Assembly: GCF_000167355.1 (NCBI RefSeq)
Contig: NZ_AAEW02000015.1
Coordinates: forward strand, 1-64,000
Direction: 5' to 3'
Length of the DNA stretch: 64,000 nt
Source of the DNA: Desulfuromonas acetoxidans DSM 684
GTDB taxonomy: Bacteria; Desulfobacterota; Desulfuromonadia; Desulfuromonadales; Desulfuromonadaceae
Shown here: in pieces, positions 9,001 to 15,364 of the stretch
Layout: each line of letters opens with the position of its first letter
Position numbering within the stretch: the first letter of the stretch is position 1
Notes under the pieces: generated by a model
Seen by the model: only the letters and a program-made list of their open reading frames with translations
Told to the model about the DNA's origin: nothing
Database searches by the model: none
Position numbers and translations under genes: made by a program

Positions 9001-9666
9001 TTCAGCCTCGCCAGCACGATATTTACCGTTTTGCGTAATCTGCTGGTGAAAGCGGCCACATCACCGTTTGCCTTGCTGTCGTCACTGATTCCCGAAGGCG
9101 AAGATGTCAGTAGTATCAGCTTCACTCTGGGGCGCTCCAATATCAGTGCAGATCAGACACATGTTCTCGACAGTCTGGCCGAAGTCCTCACTAAACGGCC
9201 ATCGCTGATTCTAGAAATCAGCCCCTATGCCGATCAAAATAACGATCCTGAAGCGTATCGGCGCCAACAACTCACGGAAATGCTCCAGGCAGTTAAGTGG
9301 GAAGATATGGATGATGATGAACGTAAAAATATGACGGTTGGCGATGTGCAAATCACCGACGAGGAATATCCGGATGTACTCAAACAGGTCTACAAAAATG
9401 CTGAATTTCCCCGACCGCGTAACGTGCTCGGTTTCCTCAAATCCTTGCCACCGGAAGAGATGGAAAAACTGTTGCTGGCCAATATCCGCGCTGGCGATGA
9501 GGAGATGGCCGCTCTGGCCAAGGCGCGCGCCATGGCTGTGCGTGATGGCATCTTGGCTATCAATCCCGAATTAAAACCTCGACTGTTTTTGATGACCACG
9601 GAGATTTATGCTGAGCCTGAATCTGGCCCAGCCAGTCGGGTGGAATTTGGGATTAATGCGAAGTAG
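6091..9666 (+). CDS. DUF748 / AsmA-like giant envelope protein
   Basis: 1191 aa, starting at the ATG behind CAGGGAGG. A single N-terminal membrane anchor (about residues 7-30) is followed by a very long extracytoplasmic region of repeating beta-strand units typical of DUF748 and related AsmA/TamB-like proteins, thought to form lipid-conducting grooves across the periplasm. Acidic/Pro/Ala-rich linkers occur near 140 and 770-800. The C-terminus (ISADQTHVLDSLAEVLTKRP...) is the conserved DUF748 ending, resembling an OmpA-like peptidoglycan-binding fold. It stands alone, followed by its own terminator. A role in outer-membrane lipid transport is inferred from the family only. Confidence 0.85.
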   Translation: MSRWMKRSLITVAVIVGLLLLSMLVVPWQVKKQGTAWIAENTERTLTIEKAYFNPFTLKLELSGVTLTEPASDQPFVSWDRLMVAVSLRSIIDQALILRRIEIDHPYVKIDLLGEQQFNFSDFMHLGDDAPPPVEPVPEEESGPFLFSFNNIVISDGEIDFNDQASPQSSHHEIRQLALSVPVIGNVEYLADEYVTPELAMLLNGADIHAEGQSKPFDNSLETNLSLAFFNTDLAFYAQNAPVALPVDVQSGILDCEINLTYLVTKDELPKLLVNGDFALSELVVNEPDGKPLFAMPTLLLDVEQADVFKQDFTLSLIALFEPHLWLSRDEQAQLNLTRLFASSEPQSEEPPAVEGEGEGSMPLLLIRSLALHNGQLSFDDQSLKTPIAERIHGITLTVDNFSTHPDQQATLDLRLQTDHQLDVAINGQLGAVPAQADLAFSANGLQLEPYYPYLEQVLTAPLSGQVDAAAQLVYADGNTLVHDGAVTLRDLVVPFSGEDRFTLKQLQVNGTTVDVNAQQVNLGQLSLTQGDIKATRMADGSLSPEKLLRPAQQQPPQTTATQQDSKPWNINLASFDLGPFKLQFRDDTSEKKPLLVVNQIGVHAENLSFPKATKSPFKLTAKVGKTGDVRVDGSVVHTPLNLVATSRIKAFPLDDFNDFIPADLKLKVKDGQLFSTITTRLNQQGSDLKGTFSGDVAVHRFNLLDGFGGEMVRWDGLNLSGIQGDVAPFALHIKEVALNDYQANIEVAADGQVNLTSVQASEAAETEGEAAVEPKPEPAAVAEAMKPESSEPPADIRIDAVTLQGGTVSFTDRHLPSTFATTMYDLGGRISGLASDEEMQADVDLRGQLENNSPLTITGKLNPLSQDLFADLTISFKDIDLSPMTPYSGTYLGYAIDKGKLYLDLNYTIEHQQIEADNKVMIDQFTFGDSIDSEQATSLPVAFAISLLKDRNDEIHLDIPISGNLNDPDFSLASTIFTVLRNLLVKAATSPFALLSSLIPEGEDVSSISFTLGRSNISADQTHVLDSLAEVLTKRPSLILEISPYADQNNDPEAYRRQQLTEMLQAVKWEDMDDDERKNMTVGDVQITDEEYPDVLKQVYKNAEFPRPRNVLGFLKSLPPEEMEKLLLANIRAGDEEMAALAKARAMAVRDGILAINPELKPRLFLMTTEIYAEPESGPASRVEFGINAK

Positions 9667-9730
9667 GGGAGCAGCGATTCTGGTTTAGGCGGTTAGATCT
9701 AAGCAGAATGTAAGCGCGCAAAATAGGACA

Positions 9731-9776
9731 AAAGAAAGCGGGGTCATCCAACAATGACCCTGCTTTCTTTGTTTTT
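9731..9776 (+). terminator. Rho-independent terminator after the DUF748 gene
   Basis: AAAGAAAGC plus GGGTCAT pair with ATGACCC plus GCTTTCTTT around a short loop, followed by GTTTTT. Confidence 0.85.
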
Positions 9777-10120
9777 ATTATAGCCATCGAATAGACAATT
9801 AGAATTGTAGATTGTTTCATGTGAATTCGTTATTTTATGGGTCGTGTAAATCACGGACTGTGAGAGGCTTTTATCTACTTTTCACGACAATAGATGTGAT
9901 TTTGGGTGAATTAATCAATTCTGCCTAGCACGGCGGTTTTTTCTAAAATGTGCAGATATTTTCTGTCTATCACGTTTTCTTCGAAGATGGGGAGTCGAGG
10001 TAGTGGATTGTAATTACAGCGGATATGCGTATCTAGCACGCTTAGATTCGAAGATTTAAACTTGCTAGGCAGAATCCGTCAATATGGTGATAGGCGGAAA
10101 CGTTTCTGCCTAATACACTG
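9777..10120. other. AT-rich gap preceding the cassette, with 13-bp inverted repeats
   Basis: No supported gene. ATTCTGCCTAGCA at 9918-9930 recurs as its exact reverse complement at 10063-10075, and a third partial copy (TTCTGCCTA) lies at 10104-10112, just before the cassette boundary. Base composition is unlike the upstream gene. It could be a regulatory or recombination region; no complete attC or integrase gene is visible here. Confidence 0.5.
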
Positions 10121-11506
10121 TTAGCGAGATAAAATATGATATTTTCACGACCCAAAATAACTGAAGTGTTCACGCCAAGACGTGCTGAAGTGAACCCTAA
10201 AATGTATGTCAATCGTCCTTTTCACGAAAAGACGTTAAAGCGATCTGTCGATGGTTCACTTCATACGATCATTTCAGGCGAAAGTGGCAATGGGAAAAGT
10301 TGGTTATACAAGAAAGTCGCCTTAGACCAAAACTGGAAAGTATTTCCTGGCAATTTTAGTAATGCAGCAAGGTTAGGTTCACTAACAGCTGAAATATTTA
10401 ATGCTATTGTCCCTAAAGGTTCCAAAGAATGGATTGCACATGAAGAAACAATTAATGCTGAGTTATCGGCGTTAGTAGCTAAGGGGGGAGCAAATGCAAA
10501 ACGCTCCTACTCAATTAAGACAGCTGAGTTGCTTGAAAAATCTTTTGAAGTAGGAAGAAGAGAAGCTGGGAATCGAACTGCAGTACTTGTTTTAGATAAT
10601 TTGGAGGCAATTTTTACCAAAAAAGAACTTATGACAGAGCTCGGCAATATACTGTTGCTACTTGATGATGAAAGATACGCTCAACACAAAATAAAAATAT
10701 TAATAGTCGGAGTCCCTGCTAACATTGTTGAATACTACCAAAGTATCGAAAATTTAGAGCCTATTGGAAATCGAGTTGAAGAACTATTTCATGTCCAAAG
10801 CCTGAAAGAGGAGCAGGTAAAAATATTCTTGATTAAAGGTTTTCAGGAGCAACTCAAGGTAAAATTAAGCGACACTGCACTCGATGAATGGTCAAAGCAC
10901 ATATATAAATCAACTCTCGGCATAGCACAAAGGCTCCATGAATATTGTGAGCGCCTCTCATACATAATTGAAGATAATGGGTGGGAAATCCCATCTCATA
11001 TTTTGGATGACGCAGACTGGGAGTTTTCTGCAAGTTCACTATACAAGGCATACTCAGTAGTTGATAAATGTATGAATGAACGTGAAACTCGCACTGCGAG
11101 AAGGAATCAAGTTTTATATGCCTTAGGCTGTATTGACCAAACGTCGTTCGACTATTCACTTGTTGAAAAAATTGTCAGGCAAGAATTTCCAAAGACAACT
11201 AAAGGAGTATCCCTAGGGATAAGCCAGATACTTTCTGATTTATCAAAAAGCGAAATGCACCTTCTCCGAAAAACTGCCAAAGGAAATGCTTATAGGTTTA
11301 CTGATCCTAAGTATTTGATGTGCATTAGATTAATGCTCGTAATTGATAAAGAAAAAGAAACTATATCAAAGAAACATCTTAAAAGATAAATGGCTGAACT
11401 TCAGTGGAATAAAGAACGAACCGCTAACAAAAGCATTCACCAGACGGCAAGAAGCGCGGCGGCACTGACGCGGAAAGTTTGGGTGGGCCGCTGGTGATGC
11501 AGGTCG
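10121..11506 (+). mobile_element. integron-type gene cassette
   Basis: The unit starts right after G10120 with TTAGCG and ends at G11506 before the next TTATGC. Its attC-like R'' box (CGCTAAC, 11422-11428) is exactly complementary to its own start G/TTAGCG, as expected for a cassette that circularises through its attC. It holds one ORF in the usual orientation. Composition is much more AT-rich than the flanks. No integrase gene is in the window, so this would be a lone attC without an integrase nearby. Confidence 0.7.
10136..11389 (+). CDS. AAA+ ATPase with winged-helix-like C-terminus (ORC/Cdc6-like), cassette-borne
   Basis: 417 aa. Visible elements: Walker A GESGNGKSW at about residues 48-56, Walker B TAVLVLDNLEAI near 147-158, and a sensor-1-like strand KILIVGVP near 193-200. 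After a helical lid, the C-terminal 100 residues (from RRNQVLYALGC through YRFTDPKYL) look like a winged-helix domain, giving an ORC/Cdc6-like layout. It sits 15 bases after the cassette boundary with no evident Shine-Dalgarno, which is common for cassette genes. Codon use is AT-rich compared with its neighbours. Specific function is unknown; a phage-defence or regulatory role is only a hypothesis from the cassette context. Confidence 0.75.
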   Translation: MIFSRPKITEVFTPRRAEVNPKMYVNRPFHEKTLKRSVDGSLHTIISGESGNGKSWLYKKVALDQNWKVFPGNFSNAARLGSLTAEIFNAIVPKGSKEWIAHEETINAELSALVAKGGANAKRSYSIKTAELLEKSFEVGRREAGNRTAVLVLDNLEAIFTKKELMTELGNILLLLDDERYAQHKIKILIVGVPANIVEYYQSIENLEPIGNRVEELFHVQSLKEEQVKIFLIKGFQEQLKVKLSDTALDEWSKHIYKSTLGIAQRLHEYCERLSYIIEDNGWEIPSHILDDADWEFSASSLYKAYSVVDKCMNERETRTARRNQVLYALGCIDQTSFDYSLVEKIVRQEFPKTTKGVSLGISQILSDLSKSEMHLLRKTAKGNAYRFTDPKYLMCIRLMLVIDKEKETISKKHLKR

Positions 11507-11512
11507 TTATGC
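11422..11512 (+). other. attC-like recombination site
   Basis: R'' CGCTAAC at 11422-11428 and R' GTTATGC at 11506-11512 flank an imperfect stem: 11433-11448 pairs with 11487-11500, leaving two unpaired bases on the left arm only (one T, one A). Asymmetric extrahelical bases are the known strand-selection signal of folded attC sites. A loop of about 38 bases separates the arms. Total length of about 91 bp is within the attC range. Confidence 0.75.
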
Positions 11513-11830
11513 GTAAAGGTGATGCGCGAGTCTTTTCCTCGGCAGCGTAGATTTGGGTAAAAATATGGCAAGTGATCTTTGGCAATGGAATTTCGTGGTT
11601 AACGACCTTCTTCATGAACAGATAAAGCTAAAACGTAAGATATGGCTGAAGAAGGGGGAGCTATTTCTAGAGAAGAAAGAAGATAAGCTTCAAGCTTTTT
11701 TGCTTGGTAATGATGAGGATAGATTCTCTCTAGATGAAACACTTACTTCCTACTTCAAGGAACCAAAGGGGTCAAGACCAAAGGGGTCAGATCTACGGTT
11801 GACTGATGCTGACAGGATTTGCTTAGATTT
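11507..11830 (+). other. 3'-truncated second cassette with short unknown ORF
   Basis: Sequence following the attC junction. An ORF can start at ATG 11565 (MASDLWQWNF...) and is Lys/Glu/Leu-rich through about 11760; no family is recognised. From about 11761 the reading frame runs into repeated AAAGGGGTCA sequence and then antisense into the beta-lactamase gene until 11960, so the natural 3' end has been lost. No R'' box matching the cassette start (GCATAAC) appears before the break, so this cassette appears truncated by recombination at the REP-like sequence. Confidence 0.5.
11779..11804 (+). repeat. short REP-like motif, copy 1
   Basis: AAAGGGGTCAGATCTACGG followed by TTGACT. Related copies lie at 13155-13176, 14902-14929 and 17251-17277. 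The core AAGTCTACGGTGGACTT is partly palindromic. It marks the junction between the truncated cassette and the beta-lactamase gene. Confidence 0.55.
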
Positions 11831-12964
11831 TTACTCGTCAGCGACCATTTTTTTAAATCGCAGCAGAACCTCTTGTGCAATCTCACGTGTTGGATCTCGT
11901 TCGTCGTCGAGAATTGGTGCATTGGTGTTACACAATACGGCCACGGTGGTTTGGGTGTGAGGGTCATGCCAGGCGTCGGCATGAAAGCCGATCACCGTAC
12001 CGTTATGGCCAATGCCGAAGCTGTCATCTACCAGAATCCCTGCGGCATAGGTCACGCCTTGGGCAATTGGATAACCGGGAAAGTTTTGCGGTTGAAATTG
12101 GGATGTTAGCAGATTACCACTGGCCAGAGCCTCCATCCATATCGCAACATCCTCAGCGGTGGCAGCGAGACAGCCCGCCGACCAGACATAGGACATATTC
12201 ATGTTTGTCCAGTCTTCATAGTGTCCGTCTTCATCAAAATCGTAGTAGCCACGTACAAGCTGTTGGGGTTGGTCGTCATCTTCCAGGACGAAGGTGTTTT
12301 GAAGGGCCAGCGGAGTCAGCAGGGCCTGCTGCAGATAGTCGTGATAACTTTGGCCGGAAACGGTTTCAATCAGTTGCCCAAGTAGAATGTAATTGGTGTT
12401 GTTGTAGCTGAACTCGGTTCCGGGCGGGTAGAGCAGTTCCGGTGAATTGAGCAGGGCGTTTTCGACTAGTGTGTGCGGTGGGTAGTCGGTTAAAGGCTGT
12501 GGCAGGACTGAATCGGTCAGAAATTGAGGGCTAAGGTATTCACCCAACCCGCTACTCATGGTTAATAGCTGGTTAACACTGATCTGTGCCAGCACTTCGG
12601 CATCGTACTGTTCGCCCAGGTAGTCGCTGATCGGGGCCTCGAGGTTGATCAGGCCATCTTGGGTCAGTTGGAGGACTCCGGTACCGGTGAAGCTTTTGGA
12701 CAGACTGCCGATGCGAAAGCGGTGAGCGGCCGTTACCAGCGTCTTGGTGCTAAGGTCGGCATATCCCCAGGTTATGGCAAAATTGCCGTAGTCGGGCGAA
12801 ATGATATAGACAGAGGCTCCTGGTACGCCAGTTTCTTGGCACACCGTGGCGACCAGGTCGTTCAACTCGCTGCTGAGTGTCGGCCGGTTGTTGCTGTCTG
12901 AAGAGCAGGCCGCAATTAGCAGCAGGCAGTATGAAATAAACAAAGTCCTGAAAAAAGTTCTCAT
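11831..12964 (-). CDS. serine beta-lactamase-family hydrolase, lipoprotein
   Basis: 377 aa from the ATG preceded by AGAGGAAAAGAGG. An N-terminal lipoprotein signal (LLLIAACSS) predicts membrane anchoring in the periplasm. The class C beta-lactamase / D-Ala-D-Ala carboxypeptidase fold is supported by SLSK (SxxK nucleophile, in FRIGSLSKSF), YNN (YxN, in FSYNNTNY) and HNG in the third motif (GHNGTVIG). Such proteins are usually peptidases or esterases acting on peptidoglycan or small D-peptides rather than antibiotic resistance enzymes. An ORF start at 13120 exists but would bury the signal peptide. The 3' end abuts the broken cassette. Confidence 0.87.
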   Translation of the reverse strand: MRTFFRTLFISYCLLLIAACSSDSNNRPTLSSELNDLVATVCQETGVPGASVYIISPDYGNFAITWGYADLSTKTLVTAAHRFRIGSLSKSFTGTGVLQLTQDGLINLEAPISDYLGEQYDAEVLAQISVNQLLTMSSGLGEYLSPQFLTDSVLPQPLTDYPPHTLVENALLNSPELLYPPGTEFSYNNTNYILLGQLIETVSGQSYHDYLQQALLTPLALQNTFVLEDDDQPQQLVRGYYDFDEDGHYEDWTNMNMSYVWSAGCLAATAEDVAIWMEALASGNLLTSQFQPQNFPGYPIAQGVTYAAGILVDDSFGIGHNGTVIGFHADAWHDPHTQTTVAVLCNTNAPILDDERDPTREIAQEVLLRFKKMVADE

Positions 12965-13610
12965 CCTCTTTTCCTCTGAAAATGGCAATTTGATACCCCC
13001 GTAATTCCCACGTTGAAAGAAGTGCGTAGAAAGGGGAGGTCGATCATTGAGGTGCCCCGAAAAACAGGCAATCGTCAGATTTCTAAACTCCAGAGCGCCA
13101 GGTAAGAGTGATAAATTCACCGCCCACAGTCATATTGAAAAAATAAACCGAATAGGTCAAGTCTACGGTGGACTTATCGTTGTTGACTGAGGGTCACCTG
13201 AAATGGCAAGGCTGCTGATTTTGTGGATGAAAGTTGGTTGCGTGCAAGGTGAAATGAGTTCAGACGCAAGAGATCGCCCTTCTCGTAGGCCGTCCTGTGG
13301 CGGTAGTCAGCAACGCCCTTCGGCTGGATAAGGAAAATTGGTAAAATAGAGGCGAGCTGGTTTAAAATCGGTAGCGGCAAAACGTTCAATGATTTAACCT
13401 GTGGACTGGTGCGTAAGGGATTCGACATCCTTATCGCCAAAGATGTTTTTTTCCTTAAAAAATTCTGGTCAAAGCGAATGTGTTTCGGACTGGGTGGAAC
13501 GTGACTGATGATAGCTATGAAGTTACAGAACGTTTCTGGAGAGTTTCTCAAATGGTCAAGCAGTTACCGTTCGTGAAACTCCAAGTTAAGGCGTTTTGGG
13601 AGATTTTGTG
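12965..13610. other. gene-free region with REP-like remnant
   Basis: No convincing gene in 646 bases. A REP-like GGTCAAGTCTACGGTGGACT copy is at 13155-13176. A minus-strand ORF at 13174-13551 has no recognisable domain, no ribosome-binding site and low-complexity composition; I treat it as chance. The region next to 13600 supplies GGGAG ahead of the nitrilase-like gene. Confidence 0.5.
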
Positions 13611-14762
13611 ATGTTTGAAATCATAGAGAAACATATCAATGTCGACTTGCCTCTCGGTGATCCTTTGTACTACATGGTTTGCCAGCTTCCCAATCATTTG
13701 GGCTTGGCCGATTTTTCCTGTCGGCTGGCCAATCCTAAGAATAAGTGGGATGAACTGAAGACAGTGTTCGAGCTCGTTGCTACGGGTGAAGGCAACCTTA
13801 AAAAATGCCATTTTGTGGCTTTCCCAGAAGCGGCTATTCCCGGTGAATATGTCGACAGTGCACTGACATTTATCGAAGAAAGATTTCGGCCGAATTCAGT
13901 GACATTTTTTGGCGTGGACCATGTGCCACTGGTGGAGTACCGGGAGTTGCTGGAACGCTACTCTGATGACAACCCTGAAGCGCTGGCTTCGGTTATTCAG
14001 GATCTCGATAGCGGTGATATCGATGAGCTTCCAACCAACTGCAGTATTACCGCGGTCAAGGAAAATGATGGCAGGTTCAGGGTCTTCATGCAGGCCAAAA
14101 GTCATCCGTATGTCGGGGAGGAGCACCTTGATTCGCAGCACAACCTTTACCGAGGTAAGGTTTTCCCACTGTTTCATTGTCAGCCGACCAGTTTCACTTT
14201 TATGAGCCTGATCTGTTTCGACTATGTTTACCGCGATCTTCACCAGTCGAACATCAGCGCAATTGTCGACAAAGCCAATCACCTGTATTTTAATAGTCGC
14301 CAACAACTTGACCTGTTGATGGTTTTGGAATGCAATCCAAAACCCGAACACACGGCCTTTCGTGATGTGGTTAATGGTTTTTATGGCGAATATATGCAAT
14401 ACACGCCGGGAGTCCGAAATACCGTCACCGTATTTTGCAACACCTCGGCAGAAACGAGTGGCCTACCCAAAAAAGAAGCGTTGAGCTTCGGCCATTCGTC
14501 AGTTTTTATCCATAAGAGCCACAAAATGTCATCGGCAGACACCCCTGAGTACCTGGTTGACAATTTCGCTGGATTACCGGTCTGCCGTCTACGTTTCGGG
14601 GAAGAGACCAGACTGTACTATTTCAGCTTACCGATGTTTCACGAGCTTGACCCCCGGACCACTCGTACACCGATGAAAGTACACGGGATCTTCAAATCAA
14701 TGAACAACAGTTGGCAGCGGATAGAAGATAAAGTCAGCAATTTTAGCGGAACAAAATCATGA
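13611..14762 (+). CDS. nitrilase-fold (carbon-nitrogen hydrolase-like) protein
   Basis: 383 aa from the ATG behind GGGAG; a TTG at 13596 is a weaker alternative. The nitrilase Glu-Lys-Cys triad can be placed: E73 in AFPEAAIPGEY, K163 in FMQAKSHPYVG, and C202 in SLICFDYVY, the usual hydrophobic-Cys strand. No signal peptide. Length exceeds the common 260-300 aa of simple amidases, with extra sequence between the Glu and the Lys and at the C-terminus. No partner gene adjoins it. Nitrilase-like domains also occur fused to certain defence-associated reverse transcriptases, but no RT is present here. Substrate unknown. Confidence 0.72.
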   Translation: MFEIIEKHINVDLPLGDPLYYMVCQLPNHLGLADFSCRLANPKNKWDELKTVFELVATGEGNLKKCHFVAFPEAAIPGEYVDSALTFIEERFRPNSVTFFGVDHVPLVEYRELLERYSDDNPEALASVIQDLDSGDIDELPTNCSITAVKENDGRFRVFMQAKSHPYVGEEHLDSQHNLYRGKVFPLFHCQPTSFTFMSLICFDYVYRDLHQSNISAIVDKANHLYFNSRQQLDLLMVLECNPKPEHTAFRDVVNGFYGEYMQYTPGVRNTVTVFCNTSAETSGLPKKEALSFGHSSVFIHKSHKMSSADTPEYLVDNFAGLPVCRLRFGEETRLYYFSLPMFHELDPRTTRTPMKVHGIFKSMNNSWQRIEDKVSNFSGTKS

Positions 14763-14894
14763 GCTTGAAACGGATGTAAACAGTTCAATAAGCCAACTGA
14801 AAAAATACCATCATAAAAGGTTTCACATGCCGCGTACCCTATTGAGACCGCCTCTCAACGTCCTTTTCTTTTAAGAATTTTCTCTCGGACTCAA

Positions 14895-15113
14895 AAATAC
14901 CAAAAGGGAGCAAGCCTGCGGTGGACTTACTCTTGTTGGCAAATGTTTAGCGTCCGGCAAGGGTTCCAGCCAGGCTTTGATGGTCTCGGGAGCGCTTTTG
15001 ATCATGGATACCAAATCCTCTAATGTCTCTTCTGAGCCGTTCATCCGTTTGACCCGGTCGATAAAATTGTGACGTTTCGTCAGTTGGCGGGTTTGCTCAA
15101 CCCCTAGTCCGTC
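14895..15113 (-). pseudogene. 3' fragment of a methyltransferase gene
   Basis: Minus-strand translation of 14940-15113 (EQTRQLTKRHNFID...KRMN...EETL) matches the C-terminal third of the methyltransferase at 17295-18089 residue by residue over about 55 positions. It lacks the whole SAM-binding domain and its own ending is altered. The similarity continues into the shared 3' flank (TCAAAAATACCAAAAGGG, compare 17241-17256). It is a duplicated, decaying gene end. Confidence 0.85.
14902..14929 (+). repeat. short REP-like motif, copy 3
   Basis: AAAAGGGAGCAAGCCTGCGG then TGGACTTA, related to the copies at 13155-13176 and 17251-17277. It lies in the 3' flank duplicated together with the methyltransferase fragment. 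Confidence 0.5.
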
Positions 15114-15172
15114 GCTTGTGGAGTGCGTGGGGGGAAGATTAAAAGAGTCCCTCTGTGCTGAGGAATAAATAT

Positions 15173-15225
15173 AAAACAAGAGAAGGCCAGGGCATCCTGT
15201 AATGCTCTGGCCTTCTCTTGTTTTT
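15173..15225. terminator. long bidirectional terminator hairpin
   Basis: AAAACAAGAGAAGGCCAG at the left pairs with CTGGCCTTCTCTTGTTTTT at the right, with one mismatch inside a further GCAT/ATGC extension. T-runs exist on both strands. It separates the methyltransferase fragment from the GGDEF gene. Confidence 0.85.
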
Positions 15226-15364
15226 GAATCTGGATTAACGATTCTATCGTTTGCTAAAAGAGGGGGGATTGATTAAACTGCGAGATAGCAGTAAAGTCTC
15301 TATCTGTCTATTTTCACTAAGCAACTTTAGTGATAGAAATGAACGTTTTTTGAGGATGTGCCAA

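Noticed and set aside
9918-10112. Possible upstream attC or attI made of the TTCTGCCTA repeats
   Set aside because: The three motifs do not carry the AAC...GTT core spacing, and no R'' box complementary to the junction was found; kept only as unexplained inverted repeats.
11831-12964. Antibiotic-resistance beta-lactamase carried by the cassette region
   Set aside because: It is a lipoprotein of the broad serine-hydrolase family, has its own ribosome-binding site, runs opposite to the cassette and lacks an attC; resistance is not supported.
13174-13551. 125-aa minus-strand ORF in the accessory island
   Set aside because: No domain, no Shine-Dalgarno, ends in REP-like sequence; treated as chance.
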